A stretch of DNA of 64,000 nt. Source: Rossellomorea aquimaris. GTDB lineage: Bacteria; Bacillota; Bacilli; Bacillales; Bacillaceae_B. The notes beneath the pieces were generated by a model. It made no database searches. It was not told the DNA's origin and worked only from the letters and a program-made list of their open reading frames with translations. The position numbers and the translations under genes are program-made. The stretch is from assembly GCF_001877785.1 (NCBI RefSeq), contig NZ_MINN01000074.1, positions 310,001-374,000 on the forward strand. The letters run 5' to 3'. Positions 47,522 through 56,286 of this stretch are shown piece by piece (position 1 is the stretch's first letter; each line of letters starts with the position of its first letter).

Positions 47522-48166
47522 CTATATTTCTTTTACTGCTTCTTCTATTGGATTGTTTCCAGAAATAAGATCGAATCCTCGATTATACGTCTTTTTTTCG
47601 GTTAGAGAAGCAAAGATGGCTCTTGCTACGTCTTCACGAGGTATGGATCCCCTAGATAAATTTTCTGCCGCTGACACTTTTCCTGTTCCGGCTTCATTCA
47701 ATAAGCCGCCCGGGCGGATGATAGTATAAGTCAACCCGCTTCTTTCGAGTTCCTTATCTGCATAATGTTTTGCTGCATAATAAGGCAGTAATGAATCATT
47801 CCAATTTTCACGGTGGTGTGCCTGCAGTGCACTGACAATGATAAAGCGATCAATGTCAATCTGTTTTGCAGCTTCCATCGTCTTGACGGCACCGTCTAAA
47901 TCGACAAGCAGTGTCTTATCCGATCCGGTAGATCCACCCGATCCTGCTGTAAATACAACTGCATCAGCATCTTTCAATCCTTCTGCGATTTGCTCCACGC
48001 TTCCTTCTAAATCCACGAGAGATGCAGCTATACCTTCATCCTTAAAAGATTGAACCTGTTCTTCTTTCCGTACAATGGCCATAGGCTTATAATCCTCACT
48101 GTTATGAAGCAAATCAATCAAATGTTTACCTATCTGACCATTCGCTCCTACTACTGCTACTTTCAT
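47522..48166 (-). CDS. yhfK: NAD(P)-binding SDR-like protein, YhfK type
   Basis: 214 aa from the ATG at 48164-48166, exactly the B. subtilis YhfK length. VAVVGANGQIGKHLIDLL binds the cofactor; VVFTAGSGGSTGSDKTLLVDLDGA and SALQAHHRENWNDSLLPYYAAKHYAD and TIIRPGGLLNE are diagnostic of the YhfK/YwnB atypical SDR group. Substrate unknown. The AAGGAG site lies nine bases upstream of this ATG and overlaps an ATG three codons earlier. Confidence 0.88.
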   Translation of the reverse strand: MKVAVVGANGQIGKHLIDLLHNSEDYKPMAIVRKEEQVQSFKDEGIAASLVDLEGSVEQIAEGLKDADAVVFTAGSGGSTGSDKTLLVDLDGAVKTMEAAKQIDIDRFIIVSALQAHHRENWNDSLLPYYAAKHYADKELERSGLTYTIIRPGGLLNEAGTGKVSAAENLSRGSIPREDVARAIFASLTEKKTYNRGFDLISGNNPIEEAVKEI

Positions 48167-48314
48167 ATCTCTCATCTCCTTATCCGATTGTATTGGTATG
48201 AATTAATGATTACATGTTTGTTCTGCCTTTACAAATAATCTGCATGAAATCCAAACGTATAAAAAGATGTCTATCCCAATAAACTCTTTCTTATCTATAT
48301 GAGTTTTTGTTATA

Positions 48315-48977
48315 TTATCCTTCTTTTACAATACCAATCACAAATCCATCATAACCTTTTGTTCCGACTGTTTGTATCGCTGTAGAATCAATTAAATCGC
48401 TGTCCGATAAAATATCTATGAATGCCCGTACACCCTTAATATTTTCATCAGAACTTCTTGAATCTGTTACCTTCCCCCCGCGTACCACATTATCCGTGAT
48501 AATAACCGTACCAGGGAATGAAAGCTCAATTGCCCATTTTATATAGTGTGGGTTATTTCTTTTGTCAGCATCAATAAAGATAAAATCGAATTTTCGCCCT
48601 TTTAAGGAAGGGAGAGTATCCAGTGCGGCACCTGTCAGGATTTTCACTTTATCTTCCAATCCTGCTTTTCGAATATTTCCACGTGCCACTTCAGCATGCT
48701 TTTCGCTGTATTCTAAAGTAATTAAAGAACCATCCTCTGGGAGTGCCCTGGCCATCCATATACTGCTGTACCCTCCAAGTGTGCCGATTTCAAGGATTCG
48801 TTTTGCACCTTTCATCTTAACCAGCATATGCAGCATCTTTCCTTGCGAGGGAGATACATCAATCAAAGGCATTTCAGCTTTTTCGTTTGCTGTCATTACT
48901 TCATCCATCATTTGGTCTTTTTTATGTAATTTTGCAGTGAAATACTGATCTACTTCTTCCCAGGTTTTTTCATTCAT
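48315..48977 (-). CDS. O-methyltransferase (class I, YrrM/COMT-like)
   Basis: 220 aa. SPSQGKMLHMLVKMKGAKRILEIGTLGGYSSIWMA (motif I), ITLEYSEKHAEVAR, FDFIFIDADKRNNPHYIKWA (metal and SAM Asp) and VIITDNVVRGGKVTD are typical of cation-dependent O-methyltransferases. It methylates catechol-like or unknown hydroxyls; it is not the mltG-linked copy, since none of those genes is adjacent. Confidence 0.92.
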   Translation of the reverse strand: MNEKTWEEVDQYFTAKLHKKDQMMDEVMTANEKAEMPLIDVSPSQGKMLHMLVKMKGAKRILEIGTLGGYSSIWMARALPEDGSLITLEYSEKHAEVARGNIRKAGLEDKVKILTGAALDTLPSLKGRKFDFIFIDADKRNNPHYIKWAIELSFPGTVIITDNVVRGGKVTDSRSSDENIKGVRAFIDILSDSDLIDSTAIQTVGTKGYDGFVIGIVKEG

Positions 48978-49050
48978 TTTTTTCGCTCCTTAATATAATG
49001 GAAATTAAGTTTCTGAATAATATTACCATAATTTGTTAAAGGAGTCATTG

Positions 49051-49078
49051 AAAAGGACCGGCATTTCGCCGGTCCTTC
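49051..49078 (-). terminator. Terminator of the azoreductase gene
   Basis: AAGGACCGGC-GAAAT-GCCGGTCCTT perfect stem followed by TTCAATG on the minus strand, directly past the stop. Confidence 0.88.
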
Positions 49079-49082
49079 ATAA

Positions 49083-49718
49083 TTAGAATGTATGTGCAAG
49101 ATCTTTCGCCCGTGCGATGCCGTCTTCTTTGATTTCCTGTGCTTTATCAGGCATGGCCGCATGACCTTCAATGAACAGCCCTTCGAATGAAGGAACACCA
49201 TAGAATTCCATCATGATGTCCAGATAGCGGTGGCCCATTTCCATTTGAGCTGCAGGACCTTCTGAGTAGATGCCTCCACGCGCTTGGATGTGAAGTGCTT
49301 TTTTGTCAGTCAATAGACCGATTGGTCCGTGTTCAGTGTACTTGAATGTCTTTCCTGCAACTGAAACTGCATCGATATAAGCTTTCATTACTGGAGGGAA
49401 TGAGAAATTCCAGAACGGAGTGACAAATACATATTTATCAGCATCTACAAATTGATCGACGAGTTCAGTTAAGCGGCCGACTTTTGCTTTCTCGCTGTCT
49501 GATAGCTCTTCAAATCCTTTACCTGTCTGCAGCTTCCCCCATCCGCTGAATACATCAGCATCAATTTGCGGAATATCTTCATTGTATAAATCGATCGCCA
49601 CAACCTCGTGTGACGGATTTACTTCCTTGTATTTTTCAATAAATGCCTTTCCAGCAGCCATGCTGAAAGATTGTGTATCATCGTGCGGATGAGCCGTGAT
49701 GTATAATACCTTTGTCAT
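49083..49718 (-). CDS. azoR: FMN-dependent NADH-azoreductase
   Basis: 211 aa. Flavodoxin-like fold: [16 protein letters not shown] (FMN phosphate loop), [21 protein letters not shown] and [21 protein letters not shown] are hallmarks of AzoR/AzoJ-type FMN quinone-azo reductases. It reduces quinones and azo dyes with NADH and probably protects against thiol-reactive stress. Followed by the O-methyltransferase gene on the same strand, about 100 bases away. Confidence 0.93.
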   Translation of the reverse strand: MTKVLYITAHPHDDTQSFSMAAGKAFIEKYKEVNPSHEVVAIDLYNEDIPQIDADVFSGWGKLQTGKGFEELSDSEKAKVGRLTELVDQFVDADKYVFVTPFWNFSFPPVMKAYIDAVSVAGKTFKYTEHGPIGLLTDKKALHIQARGGIYSEGPAAQMEMGHRYLDIMMEFYGVPSFEGLFIEGHAAMPDKAQEIKEDGIARAKDLAHTF

Positions 49719-50243
49719 TTCTTAAATCTTCCTTTCTTTATGTTTAAGTAATATATCATGATCACAACATATCTCAATTAGATATATTCTTAATTCGAGA
49801 TTATTGTAAGACATGCAATAGATTTTATCAAGGAATATGCTCACAATCTTGCATATCGTCCTGAATAGAAAAAAGCTTTTTTAGATTAACTGATTCTGTT
49901 TTGAAGTGCAAAATTGCAATTCACACCGCAAAATGTGGTAGTAATGCAGATGCATTTACAGATCATCTTACCCGACAAAGTAATCAAAAGCGGAACCCCT
50001 CGAGCCAAATAAAAGAATCAATAACATTGGATTATTAAATAAGGGGAGAAACTTCCCTTAATGAAGAAATGGAACTGAAAACAGTTAGAATAAAGGGAAG
50101 TTTTACTTCTATTTACTTGAAAAACATTAAAAACGGGGATCTGTGCAAGATTAGATGGAAATCTCCCCCTTATTTACCCCCATCTAAGCGAGCATCAGCA
50201 GATTAACGGGAAATTTTCCCTTTATTTATATCTTTAGTTACTA

Positions 50244-50281
50244 TTGAAGCGTTTCAGAAAGTTCTGTAACGCTTCAATTTT
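50244..50281 (+). terminator. Orphan intrinsic hairpin
   Basis: 17-position stem with one T-T mismatch and a two-base nominal loop, followed by TTTT on the plus strand. No gene precedes it; it may be the end of an unannotated RNA. Confidence 0.55.
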
Positions 50282-50350
50282 AGTGCAGATTAGGTAACAA
50301 GTTAATATACAAATTAGAACCCGAATTCCTTAAAAAGCTTGTTATATCCA

Positions 50351-50395
50351 ATAAAAAAAGGGGTGCAAAATCATTACGATTTGCTTCCCTTTTTC
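50351..50395 (-). terminator. Terminator of the methyltransferase gene at 50.4 kb
   Basis: GGGAAGCAAATC ... GATTTTGCACCCC stem (imperfect) flanked by an A run and T7 on the minus strand. Confidence 0.8.
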
Positions 50396-50439
50396 AATGT
50401 TTTTTTATAGTTTGTACCTTAAAACAGAACCCATTACAT

Positions 50440-51156
50440 TTAGACGGGCTTTTTCGACTTAGCTTTTACGATGAGAAAATGCGGATGTGTCATGAGATAT
50501 CGATAGGATTTTTCTTTAATTGATTTCATTTTTTCTGTTGGTTGGGGCTCGACAAACCGTTCAAGATGAAAATAATGGGTGGTGTCATTAATGACTCTGC
50601 CCAATGGCTTCCTGAAGAAAGTGACATCGATCGTAATATGTGGCTTTTTCCATGTTTCTGTGATGGTTTCTGAGGTAAAATAGTCTTCGCATTTATTTCG
50701 AGTAAAGTCCATAAAAGGATGATGAATGGAATACAGGAAGGTACCGCCCGGTTTCAATACACGGTTAAATTCCTTAAAAGTGTCATCCCAGTTATCAAAA
50801 TAGTGAAGCGTTAGAGAACTAACGATAAAATCAAAAGAATCGGCTTCAAAAGGAAGCGGTTTTTGAAGGTCTTGGCATAATACCTGTGCCGAGTCCCCCA
50901 CTCTTACTTTGGCTGCTTTAACCATTTCTGGACTTATATCAATTCCTGTGACCTTTGCTCCCTGCGAGGCGAAATACTGTGTGTACCAGCCTGCAGCACA
51001 ACCTGCATCCAAAATGGAATTCCCTTCTAACTTTCCGGGCAGCTCCGCAATCATAGCAGGACGCTCATAGTAAGCATTGTATGGACTTGCTTTATCAATA
51101 TCATGTTGATAGGTTTCAGCTAACCGGTCATATGTATGTTGAATGGAGTCAGACAA
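50440..51156 (-). CDS. Class I SAM-dependent methyltransferase (UbiE/Coq5-type)
   Basis: 238 aa. [29 protein letters not shown] (motif I and acidic loop), [23 protein letters not shown] and [19 protein letters not shown] are the usual motifs. The ending [13 protein letters not shown] is also common in the group. Substrate unknown. Start is TTG following GGAAGGG. Divergent from the MFS transporter gene. Confidence 0.88.
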   Translation of the reverse strand: MSDSIQHTYDRLAETYQHDIDKASPYNAYYERPAMIAELPGKLEGNSILDAGCAAGWYTQYFASQGAKVTGIDISPEMVKAAKVRVGDSAQVLCQDLQKPLPFEADSFDFIVSSLTLHYFDNWDDTFKEFNRVLKPGGTFLYSIHHPFMDFTRNKCEDYFTSETITETWKKPHITIDVTFFRKPLGRVINDTTHYFHLERFVEPQPTEKMKSIKEKSYRYLMTHPHFLIVKAKSKKPV

Positions 51157-51339
51157 TTGAATACCCTTCCTTTCACTAACTTCAATTATGATTGTAGTTT
51201 ACCATTGATTCCTATAAACTAGTAGAGTTCCCGTTTAAGTAAAAAAATGAAAATCATACAGATAATTATTTCATGGACCTAATCATTTAAGTAATAGATG
51301 ATAGTAAAGTTATGATGAAATAGAAAACAGGAGGGAAAA

Positions 51340-52764
51340 ATGGAAACAAAAATCAATTCCAAAGCAATATTGATCACCTTTATGATCGGGGCATTTTTTG
51401 CAATTCTGAATGAAACATTGCTGAATATAGCATTGACTGAATTAATGGAAGTATTCGGGGTGAATGCCCCAACAGTCCAGTGGCTTGCAACTGGCTTTAT
51501 GCTTGTAATGGGAGTATTGATGCCAATATCTGCATTACTGATTCAATGGTTCACGACCAGACAAATGTTTATCGGTGTCATGACGATATTCTTGCTTGGA
51601 ACGACAATCGCTGCATGTGCAATGAATTTCCCGATGCTCTTGGCAGGACGGATGATTCAAGCAGTGGGTACCGGGTTATTGATACCGGTCATTATGAACG
51701 CATTGTTACTAATCTATAAGCCGGAAGTACGCGGAAAAATCATGGGTACCTTTGGGCTCGTAATCATGTTTGCGCCTGCGATCGGCCCGACATTATCCGG
51801 AGTAATCGTTGATATGCTCGGGTGGAGATGGTTGTTTATCACAGTTATACCATTTTCAATTTTTTCTATCCTTTTTGCATGGAAATACTTGCAAAACGTA
51901 GGTGAAGTGACACGTCCCGGGGTGGATGTATGGTCAATCGTCCTTTCTTCTGTCGGGATTGCCGGTATCGTTTATGGTTTCAGCTCTGCCGGGGAAAATG
52001 GGGAAGGTTTTACTTCTTCCAAAATCATTTTAATCATACTGATCAGTGCAGTCAGCCTTGTCTGGTTTGTTTTAAGACAGTTAAAATTGGATGAGCCGCT
52101 GCTGGATGTCCGCGTATTCAAATACAAGAGCTACGCCCGGGGTGTCATTCTATTCATCATTGTGATCATGGCCATGTTCGCCTCTGAAATTGTCATGCCT
52201 ATGTACCTGCAGGGTCCTCTTGGTTATTCTGCCAAGATTGCCGGACTGCTTCTGCTGCCCGGTGCCTTGTTGAATGGATTGATGTCACCGGTCATGGGCT
52301 CATTATTCGATAAATTCGGGCCTAGAAAATTGATCATTCCGGGTACTATTGTACTGACCGGAGTCATCTTTTTCTTCAGTAATATTAACGAAGCCACTCC
52401 TATTTGGCTTTTCATCGTCGTATATGTATTGTTGATGCTGTCGATCTCTGCGATCATGATGCCTGCACAAACGAATGCATTGAATGAGCTACCTAAAAAC
52501 TTGTACCCACATGGTACAGCTATCGCAAATACATTGCAGCCTGTATCGGGGGCTTTGGGTGTTTCGATATTTGTGAGCATCATGACCCAAAGCAGGGAAA
52601 GCTTCATTGAGGAATATAACGGAAAAGTAACCCAGGATGTAATGAATGATGCGATGACATATGGTGTCCACCATGCATACTGGTTCGCCCTCGTACTGGC
52701 AATATCAGCTGTTTTCATCTCCCTGTTCATTAGAAAAGCCACCGCCCCTGATTTTAATGAGTGA
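51340..52764 (+). CDS. DHA2-family (14-TM) drug efflux MFS transporter
   Basis: 474 aa with 14 predicted helices. Motif C-like segments: LVIMFAPAIGPTLSGVIVD and FAPAIGPTLSG. LLLPGALLNGLMSPVMGSLFDKFGPRKL is the motif-A-like loop in the second half. It resembles the LmrB/MdtP/EmrB group exporting lincomycin-like or other drugs by proton antiport. The gene at 52851-54275 is a clear paralogue, of the same length, facing it. ATG follows AGGAGGG; no regulator is next to this copy. Confidence 0.9.
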   Translation: METKINSKAILITFMIGAFFAILNETLLNIALTELMEVFGVNAPTVQWLATGFMLVMGVLMPISALLIQWFTTRQMFIGVMTIFLLGTTIAACAMNFPMLLAGRMIQAVGTGLLIPVIMNALLLIYKPEVRGKIMGTFGLVIMFAPAIGPTLSGVIVDMLGWRWLFITVIPFSIFSILFAWKYLQNVGEVTRPGVDVWSIVLSSVGIAGIVYGFSSAGENGEGFTSSKIILIILISAVSLVWFVLRQLKLDEPLLDVRVFKYKSYARGVILFIIVIMAMFASEIVMPMYLQGPLGYSAKIAGLLLLPGALLNGLMSPVMGSLFDKFGPRKLIIPGTIVLTGVIFFFSNINEATPIWLFIVVYVLLMLSISAIMMPAQTNALNELPKNLYPHGTAIANTLQPVSGALGVSIFVSIMTQSRESFIEEYNGKVTQDVMNDAMTYGVHHAYWFALVLAISAVFISLFIRKATAPDFNE

Positions 52765-52772
52765 ATGAATTA

Positions 52773-52803
52773 AAAAACCTCGTCAAGTTATGACGAGGTT
52801 TTC
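52773..52803. terminator. Bidirectional terminator
   Basis: AAAACCTCGTCA-AGTTA-TGACGAGGTTTT between the convergent transporters. Confidence 0.9.
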
Positions 52804-52850
52804 TATTCTATTAACAAGAGGCTGATTCCTTTAGAAAGGAACAGGATTTT

Positions 52851-54275
52851 CTATAAACTTGTAGTTTTTACTCGCTTAGGACTCCTATCCTTTACAAAAA
52901 ATGCAAGGAAAAGACCGATGATTGCTGAAATACCTGCAACAATGAATGAGACATTGACCCCATGAACCAGACCCTCCACTCCTCTGGCAGGCTGTGCAGC
53001 GGTAGTCATGACCGTCACGAGTAAAGCAGTACCGACAGCACCGGAAACCTGCCTCATCGTATTATTCATAGCCGTACCGTGCGGGATCAAATGATTTGGA
53101 AGCTGATTTAAACCTGCGGTGGTGACGGGCATCATCACCATTGCCACCCCCAGCATCCTGAAAGCATTGACGACAGTCAGATACATGAAGGAAGTCTGAG
53201 GTGTAAGATTCGAGAACATGAATGTTGTAACTGAAATCAGGATCAATCCCGTAACAGCAAGCCACTTTGCCCCGAATTTATCAAATATCCTTCCCGTGAT
53301 CGGATTCATGAAGCCCATTATGAGAGCTCCGGGAAGCAGCATCAGACCCGATTCAAAGGCTGAATAGCCAAGCATGTTCTGCATCAATATCGGCAGGATG
53401 GTCGCTCCGCCGATCATGGCGATAAATACGAGCATTCCAAGTATCGTGGTGATCGTGAATAATTTTATCTTGAATACCCTGAACTCAAGGATAGGCTGTT
53501 TTAATTTGAACTGCCTTAATATGAACAGGGTTAGTGTGATTGAACCTATAATCATCGACACAATCACGTGAACACTGCTCCACCCCTCTGTTCCTGCAGT
53601 ACTGAAACCATATAACAGTCCCCCGAAACCGAACGAAGACAAAATGATGGATAGGATATCCACTTTAGGGAACGTCTGCTTCGTAACATTGACGAGAATG
53701 AAATAGGCGACAATCAGGTCAATGAGGACGATTGGAAGGATGACATAGAATAAGCTCCTCCATGGGAACTGATCCACCAGCCACCCTGACAGAGTCGGAC
53801 CGATGGCCGGAGCAAAGGAAATGACCAGACCGAACATTCCCATGGCACTGCCCCGTTTTTCCACCGGGTAAATCAGAAACAGAATCGTCTGCATCAGCGG
53901 CATAATGATACCCGCGCCGGACGCCTGAACGACCCTTCCCACCATCAGGATGCCGAAATTAGGTGCAACCGCACAGATAAGAGTCCCTGCTGCAAAAAGT
54001 CCCAGGGCCGTCAAGAAAAGTGATCGTGTTGTAAATCGTTCAATCAAGAATGCTGTAATGGGGATCATGACCCCGTTCACCAGCATGAAAATGGATGTCA
54101 GCCATTGAGCAGTACTTGCTTCCAGGTGAAGGTCTTCCATAATATGCGGGAGAGCAGTTGCAAGCAGCGTCTGATTCAATATGGCCGCAAACGCCCCTGA
54201 AATTAATACCAGCAATAATGGAAATTTATTAATGGAATCGGTTGATTGCGATACATCGTGTGATTTCGGCTTCAT
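52851..54275 (-). CDS. DHA2-family (14-TM) drug efflux MFS transporter, LmrB-like
   Basis: 474 aa, 14 helices, same motif order as its paralogue at 51340 (FAPAIGPTLSGWLVDQFPWR; LLPGALIMGFMNPITGRIFDKFGAKWL). It lies 37 bases after the TetR gene, with which it forms an operon controlled by two operator dyads near 54952 and 54989. Layout and similarity suit the LmrA/LmrB-type resistance module of Bacillus (lincomycin, puromycin in B. subtilis). Substrate is inferred. Confidence 0.92.
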   Translation of the reverse strand: MKPKSHDVSQSTDSINKFPLLLVLISGAFAAILNQTLLATALPHIMEDLHLEASTAQWLTSIFMLVNGVMIPITAFLIERFTTRSLFLTALGLFAAGTLICAVAPNFGILMVGRVVQASGAGIIMPLMQTILFLIYPVEKRGSAMGMFGLVISFAPAIGPTLSGWLVDQFPWRSLFYVILPIVLIDLIVAYFILVNVTKQTFPKVDILSIILSSFGFGGLLYGFSTAGTEGWSSVHVIVSMIIGSITLTLFILRQFKLKQPILEFRVFKIKLFTITTILGMLVFIAMIGGATILPILMQNMLGYSAFESGLMLLPGALIMGFMNPITGRIFDKFGAKWLAVTGLILISVTTFMFSNLTPQTSFMYLTVVNAFRMLGVAMVMMPVTTAGLNQLPNHLIPHGTAMNNTMRQVSGAVGTALLVTVMTTAAQPARGVEGLVHGVNVSFIVAGISAIIGLFLAFFVKDRSPKRVKTTSL

Positions 54276-54312
54276 TTTCTCCCTTCTTTCTTTATATTTA
54301 AGATCTTTTTAA

Positions 54313-54930
54313 TTAGTTTGTTTTAGTCAGGCCAGTTTGAAGAAGCTGTATTTCAACTTTATACTTGGTCAATGCTTCTTCAAACGTCAAATCGTTTGAA
54401 ATACTGTGGACAAGATTATGGAATGTAGCCGCAGATAATATCTGCAGGATATGATAAACCTGATTTTCGTCCGAGATATTAAGACTGTCCCAATCCACCA
54501 GGTGAAATACTTCATCATATCTTTTGATCAATTCTTCTTTACTGATGAATTTGGTGAATGCTTTTTCAATCTTATAGTTCATATTTAAAAGGACATTTTT
54601 TATGAAATTGCTCTGACCTTCACTATGTGACCGTTTTAAAGTGTGGGAGAATAGTTCAATGAATGCTTGAAAAAGATCTCCTTGATATTTCTTTAAGTTG
54701 AATAAGAATTCTTCATGTCTTTCCTGTGTATGTTCATTCAGCAGATAAAAAAATGCATCCTCTTTATCGTCAAAGTACTGATAAAAGCTTCCTCTCGGTA
54801 TCCCTGCTGATTTCAAGATATTTGAAATAGACGCTTCATAAAGAGATACACGGGAGAACTCCTTTTTTGCCGCCTCAATCAGGATATGCCTTTTTTCTTC
54901 ATTTAAATTGAAAAAAGTCGGCTTTGGCAT
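54313..54930 (-). CDS. TetR/AcrR-family repressor of the adjacent exporter
   Basis: 205 aa from the ATG at 54928-54930, eight bases after a GGGGG site; two ATG/GTG codons further upstream lie inside or before that site. The N-terminal helix-turn-helix is EEKRHILIEAAKKEFSRVSLYEASISNILKSAGIPRGSFYQYFDDKEDAF. The C-terminal ligand-binding helical domain is unassigned. It shares a transcript with the exporter gene, and its promoter region carries two TGACAC/GTGTCA dyads, so autoregulation and control of the exporter are likely. Confidence 0.92.
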   Translation of the reverse strand: MPKPTFFNLNEEKRHILIEAAKKEFSRVSLYEASISNILKSAGIPRGSFYQYFDDKEDAFFYLLNEHTQERHEEFLFNLKKYQGDLFQAFIELFSHTLKRSHSEGQSNFIKNVLLNMNYKIEKAFTKFISKEELIKRYDEVFHLVDWDSLNISDENQVYHILQILSAATFHNLVHSISNDLTFEEALTKYKVEIQLLQTGLTKTN

Positions 54931-54951
54931 ACTCATATCCCCCTTTCTAAG

Positions 54952-54964
54952 TGACACAGTGTCA
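54952..54964. promoter_or_regulatory. TetR operator 1 (downstream of the promoter)
   Basis: Perfect palindrome TGACACAGTGTCA, about 22 bases ahead of the regulator start and about 20 bases past the -10 box. Confidence 0.78.
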
Positions 54965-54981
54965 TTTTCAGGACCTTACTT

Positions 54982-55010
54982 ACTATAGATGACACGATGT
55001 CATATGTCAA
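54982..55010 (-). promoter_or_regulatory. TetR-exporter operon promoter with operator 2 in the spacer
   Basis: Minus-strand TTGACA and TATAGT with a 17-base spacer. The spacer is almost filled by the second palindrome ATGACACGATGTCAT (54989-55003). A bound repressor would cover both promoter boxes. Confidence 0.82.
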
Positions 55011-55047
55011 CGAATTAACATAGATCGATGTGTTTTCTGTACATAAG

Positions 55048-55074
55048 AAAAACGCCCGATATCGAGCGCTTTTC
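55048..55074 (-). terminator. Terminator of the Dph6-like gene
   Basis: Minus-strand CGCTCG-ATAT-CGGGCG stem (G-T pair) followed by TTTTT. Confidence 0.7.
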
Positions 55075-55101
55075 AACACCTTTGAAAGATTCTTTCATTT
55101 A

Positions 55102-55794
55102 TTATTCGTTTTTTGCAATCAATCGACAATCTTGTATATCTAGTGACCACAACCCGGAATTCATGACAACACCGGATTTCAACAGCTCTATCCGCTTATT
55201 GAATATGGGTCCATCTGTCACGAATGTATGATATTCACCCGCCTCACCCATCACACAGATCGCTTTCTGCCGAACTTCTTCATAAAACTGTGAATCAAGG
55301 ATCCTGCCCGGGCATGTTTGATCGAAGTGTTCGCTTGAGGCCCTGCAAATGTATGCGGTGAAGCCGAGAGACAAGAATTCCTGCATGAGTTCATTCGAGT
55401 TTTCCGGAGATATCCAAGTTGGGAATAAAGGTTCGACTCCGGCTTTATGTGAAATTTCCTCATTCCATTTCCTGTCTTCTTTTGCATACAAACTTCCAAA
55501 CGCCACTTGTTCTATACCCAGCTCGGCATTTAAACCCTTGAGTGCTGTCACGAGCGACTCTTCATAATTTCCTGCTGAATCAATCAGTACCAAAGGTATT
55601 CCCAACGCCTCCGCCTGGTAATTGAGAATCTTTAATTTAATTCCGTGTGCATGATTGCGTTCGTCTTTCCTGGAAATCATCGAAACAAGACATACGACTT
55701 CTTCATTCTCCTTCATGAGGCGGTACAATGCGAGACTGCAATCCTTTCCGCTGCTCCAGCAGACTGCGGTCTTCCGTTTCTTCCTTGTATCCAT
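55102..55794 (-). CDS. Dph6-related ATP-pyrophosphatase (diphthine-ammonia ligase family)
   Basis: 230 aa. TAVCWSSGKDCSLALYRL is the SGGKDS-type PP-loop, with NHAHGIKLKILNYQAEALGIPLVLID and FGSLYAKEDRKWNEEISHKAGVEPLFPTW and GEAGEYHTFVTDGPIF, the marks of the Dph6/MJ0570 group. In eukaryotes and archaea this family amidates diphthine in EF2; Bacteria lack diphthamide, so the bacterial protein has another substrate, unknown. Starts ATG after a GGCAGGG site. Confidence 0.9.
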   Translation of the reverse strand: MDTRKKRKTAVCWSSGKDCSLALYRLMKENEEVVCLVSMISRKDERNHAHGIKLKILNYQAEALGIPLVLIDSAGNYEESLVTALKGLNAELGIEQVAFGSLYAKEDRKWNEEISHKAGVEPLFPTWISPENSNELMQEFLSLGFTAYICRASSEHFDQTCPGRILDSQFYEEVRQKAICVMGEAGEYHTFVTDGPIFNKRIELLKSGVVMNSGLWSLDIQDCRLIAKNE

Positions 55795-55931
55795 ATCGTT
55801 CCCTGCCTTCCAACATACTTTCCCCGTTCTCTTCTCAATAGTAGCACAATAAAATTCTATTTGGGCTTGAATGAAGGGAATAAGAAGGGAAATTCAACAG
55901 ATGATAATACAAAAACAGGAGGATCTTTATT

Positions 55932-56267
55932 TTGAAAAAATTAATGATGTGTATGATCCTGATTCCAATGATGACAATGCACGAGCCGGTAAGCGTTGCA
56001 AAGTACTTGGAAAGCATAGGCGTGACCATCCCTTCTTATGCGAAATGGGGCCGTCTTGCAATGGAAAAAACAAAGGAACGTTATCCCGAGGCACAGATCA
56101 TCGACTATCTTCATATTGGCCGTGAAGAAAGTGGAGACACCAGCACAGAAAGATTCAAACTTTGGTTAAAAGGAAAAGATAGAGAATTCGGAGTGCTGGT
56201 AAACATCAGATTTGATTCTAAGACCGAACAGTTAAAGCAGATTTCATTTAGCGAGGTATCACGTTAA
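55932..56267 (+). CDS. DUF3889 secreted protein (YqzG/YhdC-like)
   Basis: 111 aa. A short signal peptide (KKLMMCMILIPMMTM), then IPSYAKWGRLAMEKTKERYPEAQIIDYLHIGRE and FKLWLKGKDREFGVLVNIRFDSKTEQLKQISF, the core of DUF3889. Family function unknown; B. subtilis has two copies. Starts TTG, nine bases after AGGAGG. Confidence 0.85.
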   Translation: MKKLMMCMILIPMMTMHEPVSVAKYLESIGVTIPSYAKWGRLAMEKTKERYPEAQIIDYLHIGREESGDTSTERFKLWLKGKDREFGVLVNIRFDSKTEQLKQISFSEVSR

Positions 56268-56286
56268 TAACAAGCCAGCTGATTCA

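Larger units (their letters stand above)
49719..50439. other. Long gene-free region with an isolated hairpin
   Basis: About 700 bases with no open frame of note. AAACTTCCCTT (about 50048) and AAGGGAAGTTT (about 50095) are an inverted pair, and further GGGAAATTTTCCC-like blocks recur to 50230, so decayed repeat DNA is likely. At 50244-50277 a near-perfect hairpin (TTGAAGCGTT T CAGAA-AG-TTCTG T AACGCTTCAA) is followed by TTTT on the plus strand and would end a plus-strand RNA for which I see no gene. Confidence 0.55.

Noticed and set aside
50000..50440. Attachment site or phage remnant in the gene-free stretch
   Set aside because: No integrase, tRNA or phage gene nearby; the inverted blocks are too degenerate to call.
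52224..52742. 172-aa minus-strand frame inside the DHA2 transporter
   Set aside because: The transporter on the plus strand has the motifs and helix pattern; the antisense frame does not.
51340..54275. Two transporters as one operon
   Set aside because: They are on opposite strands, convergent, with a bidirectional terminator between them.
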